From assembly GCA_030666935.1 (NCBI GenBank), contig DAOUWX010000005.1, positions 1-29,077 of the forward strand: a DNA stretch of 29,077 nt, in the 5' to 3' direction. Below the pieces are notes generated by a model. It saw only the letters and a list, made by a program, of their open reading frames with translations, was not told the DNA's origin and searched no databases. This document shows, in pieces, positions 1-8,453 of this stretch (position 1 is its first letter; each line of letters begins with the position of its first letter). The translations under genes and the position numbers were made by a program. The stretch is from Atribacterota bacterium (GTDB taxonomy: Bacteria; Atribacterota; Phoenicimicrobiia; Phoenicimicrobiales; Phoenicimicrobiaceae).

Positions 1-1154
1 GCAATTACCGTAGAATCCATAGAGGCGGTAGGAACAAAAATAGCAATTATCGCATCATATTCGGAGGCAATGATCTCACATGTTGAAGCGAAGGTTTCTG
101 CACTCCCATAAGCCAGAAGGTCAAAAGGATTTCCCAAAGAGACATGAGGAGGAAGAATTTCTTTTAACTTATTTTTTAAAATTTCGGAAGGTTCGGATAC
201 CATTAATCCTAATTCCTCTAATTTATCTGTAGCCAATACTGCAGGCCCCCCTGAATTGGTAATCACTCCGATCTTATTCCCCTTGACTTCAGGGCAATGA
301 ATCAAGCCCCGACATAAATCAAACATCTCCTCTACCCCTTCTACCCGTAAAATACCGGCTTGCCTAAAAGCAGCATCATAGATTTTATCTTCCCCTGCCA
401 GAGAACCGGTATGAGAGGAAGTTGCCCTCATCCCGGCTTTACTCTTACCCGCCTTAATAGCAACAATCGGTTTTTTAAGAACAGTCTTTTTAACTTGAGC
501 TAAAAAACTTCTTCCTTCTTCTAATCCTTCAATGTAGAGAGCAATAACTTTAGTCTGAGGGTCCTCTTCAAGATATCTAATTAAATCTACTTCGTCCACA
601 TCACATCTATTTCCATAGCTTACAAATTTGGAAAAACCAAAACCCAATTCTTCTGCCATCATTAATACTGCTCCACCCAGAGCGCCACTTTGGGTGATAA
701 AAGCAGTTTCACCCGGAAGGGCACGAACTTCGATGCTGGCAAAGAGGTTACAACCGGTATTCATAATGCCAGCACAGTTTGGACCTATAATTCTCATTTG
801 ATGTTTTTTAGCTATTTTCTTTATTTCTTTTTCTTCCTCAATATTCCCTACTTCAGAAAAACCGGCAGAAATTATAACTGCCGACTTAACTCCCCTGCTT
901 CCCAAATCTTCTAAAAGCGAAGGGATGAATTGACCGGGTATAGCGATAATTGCTAAATCAATTTCTAAATTCTTAAAATCTTTATTGATATTTACTCCGA
1001 ATATCTGACCGTCACTCTGACTCACCGGATATATGTTTCCTTTAAATCCACCCTCCACCATATTTTTTACTATTTCATATCCGGTCTTTCCTTCTTTCAT
1101 TGAAGCAAAGATAGCAACTGAATGAGGGTTAAAAAAATTTTCCATACTTTTCAT
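1..1154 (-). CDS. ADP-forming acetate/acyl-CoA ligase, N-terminal part (cut by window edge)
   Basis: I translated this by hand from the reverse strand; 384 codons are visible and the reading frame runs off the window. The protein is an NDP-forming acyl-CoA ligase, which converts acyl-CoA + ADP + Pi to free acid + CoA + ATP. Visible features are the CoA-binding Rossmann start (FFNPHSVAIFAS, residues 7-18), the IYPV and AIIAIPG strands, IISAGF (94-99), IGPNCAGI (123-130), ITQSGALGG (153-161) and the phospho-histidine motif SHTGSLAG with His248. The ATG at 1154 overlaps the TGA of the upstream iorB gene by 4 bases (ATGA), which decides the start; an in-frame ATG three codons later is possible. 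It is the last visible gene of the larA-iorA-iorB operon, so it probably makes ATP from the acyl-CoA produced by the oxidoreductase. Whether the ATP-grasp beta domain is fused cannot be seen. Confidence 0.9.
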   Translation of the reverse strand, partial: MKSMENFFNPHSVAIFASMKEGKTGYEIVKNMVEGGFKGNIYPVSQSDGQIFGVNINKDFKNLEIDLAIIAIPGQFIPSLLEDLGSRGVKSAVIISAGFSEVGNIEEEKEIKKIAKKHQMRIIGPNCAGIMNTGCNLFASIEVRALPGETAFITQSGALGGAVLMMAEELGFGFSKFVSYGNRCDVDEVDLIRYLEEDPQTKVIALYIEGLEEGRSFLAQVKKTVLKKPIVAIKAGKSKAGMRATSSHTGSLAGEDKIYDAAFRQAGILRVEGVEEMFDLCRGLIHCPEVKGNKIGVITNSGGPAVLATDKLEELGLMVSEPSEILKNKLKEILPPHVSLGNPFDLLAYGSAETFASTCEIIASEYDAIIAIFVPTASMDSTVI

Positions 1155-1738
1155 TTAACTATTCCTTCTGCTGTTTTATAACCTGCGTAAAAAGCAGCAA
1201 TATTTTTATCTAATTCGCGAGGGATATGTTTTTTCAAAATATTAATAACAAACTCTTTATCAAATGAAGAGATAAGAGAGAGGGCGCCCAGCAAGACAAT
1301 ATTTTCTGCAATGGGAAGTCCTGCTTCTGAAGCAATTTTCCCGGCATCTATCCAGATTATTTTTGCATTTGCCTCTTCAAATAATCTGGTTATCTCCTCA
1401 TCTTGAGGGTATTTTTCGGGTTGGGTCATCATATCTATAGGATATATCCTTTTTCTATTTAAAATAACTGTCCCTCCCGGTTTAATAAATTCTAAACTTT
1501 TCAATCCTTCGGATAATTCCATTACTACTGTTATATCAGAAGAGAGAGGAGGAACCCTCGACCCAAATACATTACCTATCCTGACTTCACAATGAACCGG
1601 GCCGCCTCTCTGAGCCATACCCACTTCTTTGAAAAATTTGACTCTCTCGCCTTTTTTTAATCCATAATCGGCAATAATCTGCCCTAACCTTATTACTCCC
1701 TGTCCACCTACTCCGATTAAATAAAAATTATTTTCCAT
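1151..1738 (-). CDS. iorB: indolepyruvate ferredoxin oxidoreductase, beta subunit
   Basis: A 195-residue protein of the gamma/beta pyruvate-oxidoreductase domain family, which is the usual length for IorB. It has the glycine-rich GVGGQG motif (residues 9-14) and the family hallmark GMAQRGGPVHCEVRIG near residues 40-55. With IorA it oxidatively decarboxylates aryl-pyruvates, or related 2-oxo-acids, to acyl-CoA, reducing ferredoxin in the cytoplasm. The 5' end overlaps iorA by 11 bases and the 3' end overlaps the acyl-CoA ligase by 4 bases, so the genes are translationally coupled. The ATG start lies inside the iorA 3' end. The substrate is inferred from the family; a broader 2-oxo-acid range is possible. 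Confidence 0.93.
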   Translation of the reverse strand: MENNFYLIGVGGQGVIRLGQIIADYGLKKGERVKFFKEVGMAQRGGPVHCEVRIGNVFGSRVPPLSSDITVVMELSEGLKSLEFIKPGGTVILNRKRIYPIDMMTQPEKYPQDEEITRLFEEANAKIIWIDAGKIASEAGLPIAENIVLLGALSLISSFDKEFVINILKKHIPRELDKNIAAFYAGYKTAEGIVK

Positions 1739-3614
1739 CTTTTATCACCTCTATCGCCCCTGTCGGACAGGTAAATTCACACAACCCGCAGCCGAAACAG
1801 GCGGAAGTAATTTCCATATAGGCTTTGCGGTTGGCATCTTTGGGATGAAATACCATTGCCGGACAGGCTAAAGAACTCAAGCATATTCTGCAGCCGGTAC
1901 ATTTATCTATATTTACTTTGCGCTGGGGGAATTTAACTTTTCTTCTTTTAACTTGAAGAGCACATTCCCGACGGGAAACTATTACCGAAACTCCCGGATA
2001 TTCTATCGCCTTCGCTATTGCGGCTGTCGCTTTTTCGCTCTGATAGGGGTCAATTATCTGAATATCCTCTATCCCGCAGCCCTGACAAATCTCGACAATA
2101 TCTACTCTTTTGGTATCAGTAGCCCCATTTAAATTAATAGTCCCGGGGTTTTCTTCAAAACCGGTCATGGCAGTCCAGCCATTATCTAAAATGATTACCG
2201 TTAAAGGGACCTTCTGGTAGACTGCATTAATAAGAGGAGGAATACCGGCATGAAAAAAAGTAGAATCTCCGATAGTGGCTATCACCGGTTTTTTAATTCC
2301 TGCCCATTTAAATCCTTGGGCTAACCCTATACTCGCTCCCATAGCCACTTCAGTCCAGCAACTCTCAAAAGGTTTGTTCATACCTAAAATAGTACACCCT
2401 ATATCCCCGGTAATAATAATTTCATCTTTCTTATATTTTAAATTTTTAATTGCTTTATTCAGGGCAAAATAGGTCCCCCGGTGAGGACAACCTATACAAA
2501 AAGAAGTAGGACGTTTAACTTCTAATTCCTTGGTTCTCTCTAAAATTTTAGAGTCCTGCCCGGATTCAAGTTTTGTTTTTAAAAGAACTTCCAGGGCATT
2601 TTTTATCTTTTTAAAGGAATAACTTCCGACCGGAGAAAGGGTTTTATCAAATTTTCCTAAAATTTTAGCTTTCTTATTCAAAAGATAGGCGACCCTTATC
2701 ACTTCCGCTTCTACAAGAGGGTCTAATTCTTCCAAGATAAGCACCCTATCTGCTTTCTCTAAAAACTTTTTTATCCTCTCTTCGGGCAAGGGATGAACCA
2801 TTCCTATCTTTAACCAGGATATTTTTAAATTATATTTTTTTAAGGCCTCTTTAAAATTTCCTTCCACCGCGCCAGCATAAATTACTCCCTGTTTACTACC
2901 ATCCTCAAAATGTGTTTCATTTACTTTTATCCCGGATTCAGTAATATAAGAATCACTAATTTTAGAAGCTTCGGCTAATCTGTTAAGGGCATCCTGATGT
3001 TGAGCCATACACCAGGCAGCACCTGCCTTAGTGTATTTTGCAATATCCCGTTCGAAATGCGCTTCTCTTTTTTCTAATTTTAATTTTTTACCTATTCCCA
3101 CATCAGAAGCAACATGAGAGATGTCGGTGGTTGATCTTAAAAAAACAGGCCCTCCGATTTTCTCTGAGATTTCAAAGGCAAGTTTCACATAATCCAAACA
3201 TTCTTGTTGTGAGGCTAAATCGAGCATGGGAACCACCATCGATTTAGCATAATAGCGGGAATCCTCTTCGGGCATACCGGCACTTACTCCCGGATCATCA
3301 GCTACAAATACGACTAACCCCCCGATGCAGCCACTATAGGCAACGGAAGCCAAAGAATCAGCAGCAACATTAACCCCTGACATTTTCATGGTAACCAGGG
3401 TTCTTTTCCCGGCCCAGGCGGCACCGGAAGCAATTTCAAAAGCAACCTTTTCGTTCGTACTCCATTCTATGTGAATACCTAATTCTTCTTTTTGAGGCAG
3501 CAAAGTCAAGATTACTTCTGTTGAAGGAGTGCCCGGATATCCGCAGACCACTTCTGCCCCCGATTCAATTACCCCCTCGGCAACAGCCTCATTACCGGTT
3601 AATAACTTTTTCAA
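1728..3614 (-). CDS. iorA: indolepyruvate ferredoxin oxidoreductase, alpha subunit
   Basis: A 628-residue thiamine-diphosphate and iron-sulphur subunit. It starts with the TPP-enzyme pyrimidine domain (GYPGTPSTEV, residues 25-34, and the conserved glutamate in NEKVAFE). CIGCPHRG (373-380) is typical of IorA. The TPP pyrophosphate/Mg site is GDIGC (403-407), GDSTFFHAG (449-457) and the DNGWTAMTG stretch (477-485). A C-terminal 2[4Fe-4S] ferredoxin domain has Cys572, 575, 578, 584 and Cys606, 609, 612, 616. The first cluster is C-x2-C-x2-C-x5-C, with one more residue before the last Cys than the x4 spacing I would expect. It forms the catalytic complex with IorB. The start lies 2 bases after the larA-like gene, in the same operon. 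Confidence 0.95.
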   Translation of the reverse strand: MKKLLTGNEAVAEGVIESGAEVVCGYPGTPSTEVILTLLPQKEELGIHIEWSTNEKVAFEIASGAAWAGKRTLVTMKMSGVNVAADSLASVAYSGCIGGLVVFVADDPGVSAGMPEEDSRYYAKSMVVPMLDLASQQECLDYVKLAFEISEKIGGPVFLRSTTDISHVASDVGIGKKLKLEKREAHFERDIAKYTKAGAAWCMAQHQDALNRLAEASKISDSYITESGIKVNETHFEDGSKQGVIYAGAVEGNFKEALKKYNLKISWLKIGMVHPLPEERIKKFLEKADRVLILEELDPLVEAEVIRVAYLLNKKAKILGKFDKTLSPVGSYSFKKIKNALEVLLKTKLESGQDSKILERTKELEVKRPTSFCIGCPHRGTYFALNKAIKNLKYKKDEIIITGDIGCTILGMNKPFESCWTEVAMGASIGLAQGFKWAGIKKPVIATIGDSTFFHAGIPPLINAVYQKVPLTVIILDNGWTAMTGFEENPGTINLNGATDTKRVDIVEICQGCGIEDIQIIDPYQSEKATAAIAKAIEYPGVSVIVSRRECALQVKRRKVKFPQRKVNIDKCTGCRICLSSLACPAMVFHPKDANRKAYMEITSACFGCGLCEFTCPTGAIEVIKDGK

Positions 3615-3616
3615 AT

Positions 3617-4879
3617 TTATTCCTCCTCGAGAAAGGGAAGGGTAATTGGAGCAGTCGGTAAAACTAATACTTTTGCTTCATCCCCATAATTTTTTAAAAC
3701 ATCGTTTAAAACGGATTGGACTGATTTAGCTGGTAACATTCCCATTTCCAATATATCTTTATCTTGTATTCCTTCTGATATCAAATAAATTTTTGCTTTT
3801 TCTTTACACTTTGCTATTAAATATGAAATGACTCCCGAAACTACATTTTTTTCTTTGTGAGCCTTAATGCTCTTAATAATATCTTCGGGAGTCTTTTCTT
3901 TAAGAAAATCTACAAAATCTTTACCCCCTATTCCTTCGTAACAGGGAGAAAGCATAATAATAGTGCTTTTTTCTTTAATTATATGACCTATGGCTTCTAA
4001 GGTTTTGGAAGCTTGATGAAAACTGATATCCATGGGATAACTGCTGGCAAGGATTATATCCGCTTTTTCTGGAATTTTCACTCCGTAGATATTATTGCAT
4101 GCCTTTACTCCTGCTTGATGAGCTATAGCAGGGTCTCCGGCAATGACTTCAACTATCTCATTTTTCACATTCATAACCGTGTTTACTATCATATCTAATC
4201 CGATCATCTTAGCTGCCTCTTCCATCTCTTCCCGAACAGGATTGCCTTTTGTTTTCCCCAAGGCAGCCTCTCCTGTTTCTACATAAAGATGGTTATGGCC
4301 GATGGTTTCTCTCGAAGATATCCCCGGTAAAATACTCTTTGCCCCTCCTCCATAACCCGCATATCTGTGAGGAATTATATTGCCGGTAGATATTTTAACA
4401 TCGGCTTGTGCTACATCTTTATTCATCCATAATTCATTTCCCCTCTTAGATTTCCCAAGATAAAAAAGATTATTGTCAGGATCATGTTGACTAATCTTTA
4501 CCCTTTTAAAAACCTTTTCGCCTACTTTTTCTTTCACTTCTTCTTCAGTCATCTTTCTATGCTGCCCTCGAGCAATTATTACTTTAATATTTCTATCTGA
4601 AATTTCACCCTTATTTAATTCATCTAATATCGGAGGAATTAAAAGATGGTCAGGCGTAGGACGAGTGATATCGGTACAGATTACCACTGCGGTACGCTTT
4701 CCCTGGGTAATTTTAGGAATGGTTGGGGAACCAATAGGATTTTTTATTGCGTCTTTAATGGCTTTTACATTGTCTTTAACACCGGGCGTTTCTTTTAATA
4801 AACAAATTTTTAATAAATTTTTTTGGGGAATAGTGATGGGTACTTTTTCTTTACCGTAGGGAAGAAGGATTGTTTTCAT
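3617..4879 (-). CDS. nickel-dependent lactate racemase (LarA) family protein
   Basis: A 420-residue LarA/DUF2088 protein of the usual length. The residues that hold the nickel-pincer cofactor and act as acid/base in Lactobacillus plantarum LarA (His108, His174, Lys184, His200) have counterparts here: His107 in ARGQHRKMTEEE, His171 and Lys181 in GNIIPHRYAGYGGGAKSILPG, and His195 or His197 in TIGHNHLY. The protein should therefore be an active 2-hydroxy-acid racemase or epimerase. LarA homologues act on lactate, malate, phenyllactate and others; the downstream iorAB and ADP-forming ligase suggest an aryl- or branched 2-hydroxy-acid, which is inference. It is the first gene of its operon, with AGAGGT about 8 bases before the ATG. 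No larBCE cofactor genes lie in the window. Confidence 0.9.
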   Translation of the reverse strand: MKTILLPYGKEKVPITIPQKNLLKICLLKETPGVKDNVKAIKDAIKNPIGSPTIPKITQGKRTAVVICTDITRPTPDHLLIPPILDELNKGEISDRNIKVIIARGQHRKMTEEEVKEKVGEKVFKRVKISQHDPDNNLFYLGKSKRGNELWMNKDVAQADVKISTGNIIPHRYAGYGGGAKSILPGISSRETIGHNHLYVETGEAALGKTKGNPVREEMEEAAKMIGLDMIVNTVMNVKNEIVEVIAGDPAIAHQAGVKACNNIYGVKIPEKADIILASSYPMDISFHQASKTLEAIGHIIKEKSTIIMLSPCYEGIGGKDFVDFLKEKTPEDIIKSIKAHKEKNVVSGVISYLIAKCKEKAKIYLISEGIQDKDILEMGMLPAKSVQSVLNDVLKNYGDEAKVLVLPTAPITLPFLEEE

Positions 4880-4961
4880 GAATTCTACCTCTTTTTATCT
4901 TTTAAATTCATTTTTTATTTTCATAATTTATCTCGGTAAAATAAAATATTTATAAATCCTG

Positions 4962-5002
4962 ACAATTAAGGGATAGGGGGAAACACCCTATCCCTTAATT
5001 GT
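4962..5002 (-). terminator. long hairpin, terminator of the amino-acid ABC operon
   Basis: A perfect 17-bp stem (4962-4978 with 4986-5002) and a 7-base loop lie 15 bases after the stop of the binding-protein gene. The sequence following the hairpin in the minus direction is AT-rich but has no clean U run. It separates the ABC importer from the larA operon, which therefore needs its own promoter in 4880-4961. Confidence 0.75.
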
Positions 5003-5017
5003 TTCTTCTTCACTCAA

Positions 5018-5785
5018 TCAAAGGTTATATTTGGCTAAGAGTTCATCCCACTTTGGTGAATTCATTAATTTCTCCAAGCCTTCATTTAATAGCTTTGATA
5101 GCTCTGTATCTCCTTTTCTTAAACCGTAGGCATAGGTTTTACCCGCTCCCCAGGTTCCAACTTCTTTTAGCCCAGGTTTGACTTTCAACATCTCTTTGAC
5201 CATAGTGTCATCCTGAACCGCAGAATCTACCCTACCATTTAATAGATCTTCTACTGCTAAAGTAAAGGTGTCGTATACCTTCATCTTTAAATCAACACCT
5301 TTATTAATAAGATTATCTTCTATCCAATTAGCTCCGGTTGTGCCTCTCTGTGTTCCTACTGTATGCCCCATGCTAAGACCGGTAACAATATTTAAATCAG
5401 AATCTTTGCGCACTACAAGAGACCATTTGTGCTCCCAATATGACTTTGTATAAGCTATAACTTTTGCCCTCTCCTCTGTAAAAGATAATCCTGAAGCAAT
5501 GAAGTCGATTTTCTTTGCTACTAAGGTAGGAATTATCGTATCCCAAGCTGTGGGCTGATGCTTTACCTCAAAACCCATCTCTTGAGCAATCCAATCTACT
5601 GCCTCTACATCAAATCCTGCAGGATTGCCATCTTTGTCAACATAGGCAAAGGGTGGAAAATCAGGATCTATACCATTTATATAAACTTTTTTTTCTTGAG
5701 CTTGACCTATAACTATACTTCCTATCAATAAAATCAAAGCAAAAATTAAAAACACATTTACTAATATTGATTTTTTTCTTTTCAT
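5018..5785 (-). CDS. amino-acid ABC transporter, periplasmic binding protein (family 3)
   Basis: A 255-residue family-3 solute-binding protein, the normal length. A signal peptide (MKRKK, then a hydrophobic stretch to about residue 27, ending near GQAQ) has no lipobox cysteine, so the mature protein is probably free in a periplasm. Family marks are the DPDFPPFAY start of the mature domain, GFDVEAVDWIA, SGLSFTEERAKVIAYTKSY (the arginine that binds the ligand carboxylate) and GTQRGTTG. It is the last gene of the importer, with a 269-base gap after the second permease that may allow separate or higher expression. The hutP gene upstream makes histidine the best guess for ligand; other polar amino acids are possible. 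Confidence 0.9.
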   Translation of the reverse strand: MKRKKSILVNVFLIFALILLIGSIVIGQAQEKKVYINGIDPDFPPFAYVDKDGNPAGFDVEAVDWIAQEMGFEVKHQPTAWDTIIPTLVAKKIDFIASGLSFTEERAKVIAYTKSYWEHKWSLVVRKDSDLNIVTGLSMGHTVGTQRGTTGANWIEDNLINKGVDLKMKVYDTFTLAVEDLLNGRVDSAVQDDTMVKEMLKVKPGLKEVGTWGAGKTYAYGLRKGDTELSKLLNEGLEKLMNSPKWDELLAKYNL

Positions 5786-5850
5786 CTTTTTTACTCCTTA
5801 TTTGTTTACATTTTTTAAACTATACATTTCCCATAAAATCTCAAAATAAA

Positions 5851-5868
5851 CTAATATATCACCCCCTT
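5851..5868 (-). other. mini-ORF-like leader motif upstream of binding-protein gene
   Basis: Read on the minus strand this is AAGGGGGTGATATATTAG: a Shine-Dalgarno-like run followed by GTG-ATA-TAT-TAG. A near-identical string lies at 21086-21103 upstream of the unrelated BMP binding-protein gene (15 of 18 bases equal). It sits 66-83 bases before the start codon. A 6-bp hairpin (CTTCTC/GAGAAG, 5867-5884) is directly upstream of or overlapping it. The function is unknown. Confidence 0.35.
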
Positions 5869-6054
5869 CTCTTCTTTGAGAAGTTTTAATAAATTATTAA
5901 GAGTTTATTTTTCACCTCCCACTTTTAGCCATATTTTCAGAAATTTTCAATATAAAAATATATGCTTAAAGATATCAGTTAATTTCCTATATTTCTTATA
6001 TGTTAACACATTTTATTTAATAGATTGACAATTTACGTAATTTTTTCTTATATC

Positions 6055-6717
6055 TTATTCTAAACCTGGAATTCTTAATTTTTTTTCTAATATATTAAGA
6101 AATTTGGTAACTATAGAAACGACTAATAAATATATTATTCCTACTACCAGAAACACTTCTGTATACCTAAAATGACGGGTAGCAATAATTTTTCCTGCCC
6201 CGGTCAATTCTACGCAGGTTACCATGAAAGCTAAAGAGGAATACTTTATTAGGTAGATGATTTCATTAGAACAGCCTGGAATAGCCCTTCTTAAAGCTTG
6301 AGGCAGAATAATATACAATATTGCCTTAATTCTACTCATTCCCAAAGCCTCTGCAGCCATCATCTGGCCAATTTTAATTGATTGTATTGCTCCTCTAATA
6401 TATTCTGAGTGATAAGCTCCACTACAGAGGATAAAACCTGTAACTGCTGCCATAAAAGGAGAAAAGAAAATCCCTATAGAAGGAAGTGCATAATAAATAA
6501 TAAAAAGTTGAACTAATAAGGGGGTACCTCGAAAAAATATTGTATAAATGGCACATAGAGAAGATATAAATTTATTTCCATATACTCTCCCTACAGCTAT
6601 CAAAATACCTAAAATTAAACCCGAAGGAATAGATAAAATTATTAATTTAATAGTAACCAAGACTCCTTCTACTAAAGGGGGCAAGAGAACATCTTGTATA
6701 AAATATAAATCAATCAT
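6055..6717 (-). CDS. amino-acid ABC transporter permease (HisM/GlnP type)
   Basis: A 220-residue inner-membrane permease with about five hydrophobic segments. The EAA coupling loop reads AAEALGMSRIKAILYIILPQALRRAIPG near residues 127-154, and the preceding SGAYHSEYIRGAIQSI stretch is typical of polar amino-acid permeases. It pairs with the other permease (7491-8183) to form a heterodimeric channel. Its ATG overlaps the TGA of the ATPase gene by 4 bases (ATGA), so the two are translationally coupled. Confidence 0.93.
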   Translation of the reverse strand: MIDLYFIQDVLLPPLVEGVLVTIKLIILSIPSGLILGILIAVGRVYGNKFISSLCAIYTIFFRGTPLLVQLFIIYYALPSIGIFFSPFMAAVTGFILCSGAYHSEYIRGAIQSIKIGQMMAAEALGMSRIKAILYIILPQALRRAIPGCSNEIIYLIKYSSLAFMVTCVELTGAGKIIATRHFRYTEVFLVVGIIYLLVVSIVTKFLNILEKKLRIPGLE

Positions 6718-7487
6718 CTTTCTTCCACCGACTTTCCATAAAGCTCAGTTATTTTATGAAGAAATTTCTTGGTTCTTTCATGTTCGGGATTAGTAAAAAG
6801 TTTGTAAGGGGAGCCTTGATCTATTATCCTTCCGCTCTCTATAAATATTACTTCATTTGCAACCGAACGAGCAAAACCCATTTCATGGGTCACTACTACC
6901 ATAGTCATACCGTTAATAGCTAACTTTTTGATAACCTCTAATACCTCTCCAATTAATTCCGGATCAAGAGCTGAAGTAGGTTCGTCAAAAAGCATAACAC
7001 TGGGATCCATAGCTAAAGCCCTTGCAATAGATACTCTTTGTTTTTGCCCCCCAGAGAGTTGGGCAGGATACAAGTAAGCTTGTTTTTCTAAACCAACCTG
7101 TTTTAATTCTTCCATTGCCTTCTCTCTTGCTCTATTTTTATCCATTCCTTTTACCCTAATAAGCCCTATCTCGACATTCCCTAGAGCATTTATATGGTCA
7201 AATAAATTAAAATCTTGAAAAACCATTCCCATTTTTTGACGGAATTGGTTAATGCTCTTTTTAGTGTGAGTTACTTCTTCCCCTTCTAACCAGACTTGTC
7301 CCTTATCCGGGATAGTCAATTGATTTATGCATCGAAGAAGAGTACTCTTCCCACTACCCGACGGTCCAATAATAACTTTAGTTTCACCCTTTCTTACTTC
7401 AAATGATATCCCTCTTAACACCTCTTCTTTTCTGTATCTTTTATAAATTTCTTCAACTTTTAAGATAATTTTATTATCTTCATGCAT
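6714..7487 (-). CDS. amino-acid ABC transporter ATP-binding protein (GlnQ/HisP type)
   Basis: A 257-residue ATPase that powers the importer. Walker A is GPSGSGKST (41-49), the Q-loop lies in VFQDFNLF (about 89-96), the signature LSGGQKQR is at 144-151, Walker B with the catalytic glutamate is VMLFDEPTSALD (164-175), and the switch histidine is in VVVTHEMGFA. It lies 3 bases after the first permease and overlaps the second by 4 bases. The order permease-ATPase-permease-binding protein is a complete importer. Confidence 0.96.
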   Translation of the reverse strand: MHEDNKIILKVEEIYKRYRKEEVLRGISFEVRKGETKVIIGPSGSGKSTLLRCINQLTIPDKGQVWLEGEEVTHTKKSINQFRQKMGMVFQDFNLFDHINALGNVEIGLIRVKGMDKNRAREKAMEELKQVGLEKQAYLYPAQLSGGQKQRVSIARALAMDPSVMLFDEPTSALDPELIGEVLEVIKKLAINGMTMVVVTHEMGFARSVANEVIFIESGRIIDQGSPYKLFTNPEHERTKKFLHKITELYGKSVEER

Positions 7488-7490
7488 TTT

Positions 7491-8183
7491 CTAATACTCC
7501 TTCCCACTATTACTATAGCTACCATAACCAGGGATTTTTACTTTCTTTTCCAATATATTAAGAAGCTTCACTCCTCCATAAGTCAAAATAAGGAAAATCG
7601 CTGCACAGGTAAGAAAAATAGGCAAAGGTTGATAAGTTCGAGTAGCAATAAAGTTACCCCGAGTTATTATCTCCATTAATCCAATAGCATAAGTTACAGC
7701 TGAATCTTTTAAGATAATCGAATATTCATTTGACCAACCTGGGATGGATATTCTTAAAGCTTGGGGTAAAATAATGCACCAAATAGCCTTGAACTTAGTC
7801 ATCCCCAAAGAACGAGCAGCCATCATTTGTCCTTCACCTACTGATTGGATGCTTCCTCGAAAAATTTGAGATTGATAAGCAGCACTTCGGAAACCTAAGA
7901 CTAAAATAGCAGCAGTGAGAGCAGTTAAATTAAATCCTAAAAATAAAAATAATCCGAAGTAAAAAAGAAAGAGAAGGACTAAAACGGGTAGCCCACGGAA
8001 AAACCAGACATAAAAGGAAATTAAATTAGCGACATACTTATTGCCATAAACCTGTCCTATAGCCATAGGGATTCCTATAATTAAACCTAAGGCTAAAGCT
8101 CCTCCTATTAGCTTAAGAGTTATTATAGACCCTTTTAGTAAATAAGGAAGAGATTGATAGACCAATAAAAAATTTTCTGTCAT
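7491..8183 (-). CDS. amino-acid ABC transporter permease (HisQ/GlnP type)
   Basis: A 230-residue inner-membrane permease, first gene of the importer. The EAA loop is AARSLGMTKFKAIWCIILPQALRISIPG (about 123-150), preceded by SAAYQSQIFRGSIQSV. GAGGAG lies 5 bases before the ATG. The 270-base leader upstream holds a terminator and a candidate HutP site, so transcription into this gene is probably conditional on histidine. Confidence 0.93.
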   Translation of the reverse strand: MTENFLLVYQSLPYLLKGSIITLKLIGGALALGLIIGIPMAIGQVYGNKYVANLISFYVWFFRGLPVLVLLFLFYFGLFLFLGFNLTALTAAILVLGFRSAAYQSQIFRGSIQSVGEGQMMAARSLGMTKFKAIWCIILPQALRISIPGWSNEYSIILKDSAVTYAIGLMEIITRGNFIATRTYQPLPIFLTCAAIFLILTYGGVKLLNILEKKVKIPGYGSYSNSGKEY

Positions 8184-8240
8184 AATTACTCCTCATCTGT
8201 TAAATAAAATAATTTGCTGATTTAAGAAAATTTGGTTTTA

Positions 8241-8291
8241 TTTTAGGATTCTGTATTATAGATTCGACAAAAATTTTAAAAATCCTGCTTT
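8241..8291 (-). promoter_or_regulatory. repeated GCAGGATTTTT element, copy 1 (promoter or operator)
   Basis: On the minus strand the element reads GCAGGATTTTTAAAA followed by TTTTTGTCGAATCTATAATA. The first 18 bases (8274-8291) recur exactly at 8992-9009 upstream of hutP, and the following 20 bases are partly conserved (TGT, ATCT, TA). The TGTCGAATCTATAATA part contains a possible -10 hexamer TATAAT. Its place between the leader terminator and the first permease gene would give the importer a second start point. From memory, similar GCAGGA...TGTCGAAT strings occur in Firmicute intergenic regions; this is unverified. Confidence 0.45.
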
Positions 8292-8303
8292 TTTTTAAAA
8301 AAA

Positions 8304-8340
8304 TAAAAAAAGAGGAAGTGATATAAAATACACCCCCTCT
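8304..8340 (-). terminator. intrinsic terminator/attenuator between hutP and the importer
   Basis: On the minus strand a 10-bp stem AGAGGGGGUG / CACUUCCUCU (8331-8340 with 8311-8320, two G-U pairs) with a 10-base loop is followed directly by a U run (A run 8304-8310 on the plus strand). It lies about 114 bases after the hutP stop and before the first permease. The base of its 5' arm overlaps the third NAG triplet of the candidate HutP site, as expected for a HutP-controlled antitermination site. Confidence 0.8.
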
Positions 8341-8353
8341 TAACTAATGGCTT
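8337..8353 (-). promoter_or_regulatory. candidate HutP RNA-binding site (three NAG, 4-base spacing)
   Basis: The minus-strand RNA reads AAG-CCAU-UAG-UUAA-GAG. HutP is known to bind three NAG (best UAG) triplets separated by four bases, and the spacing here is exact. The third triplet lies in the 5' arm of the terminator at 8304-8340, so HutP bound with histidine and Mg2+ would be expected to block the hairpin and allow read-through into the ABC importer. Only one triplet set is seen; the second site known in Bacillus was not found. Confidence 0.65.
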
Positions 8354-8453
8354 TGGGTTTTTATTTAATTTTCACTATTATAACATTATTTTTGTATTTT
8401 TTAAAATTTATTTTAATTTAATTAATGCATGTTTGATGGCGTCAATAAAACTA

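Noticed and set aside
690..914. 74-codon open frame on the plus strand near the left edge
   Set aside because: It is antisense to the acyl-CoA ligase gene, which has continuous family motifs on the minus strand.
5867..5884. Terminator between the second permease and the binding-protein gene
   Set aside because: The 6-bp hairpin is short and is followed by a G run, not a U run, in the minus direction.
8184..8453. Riboswitch in the importer leader
   Set aside because: No known aptamer pattern (lysine, glycine, SAM and similar) was recognised; the HutP triplets and terminator explain the leader better.
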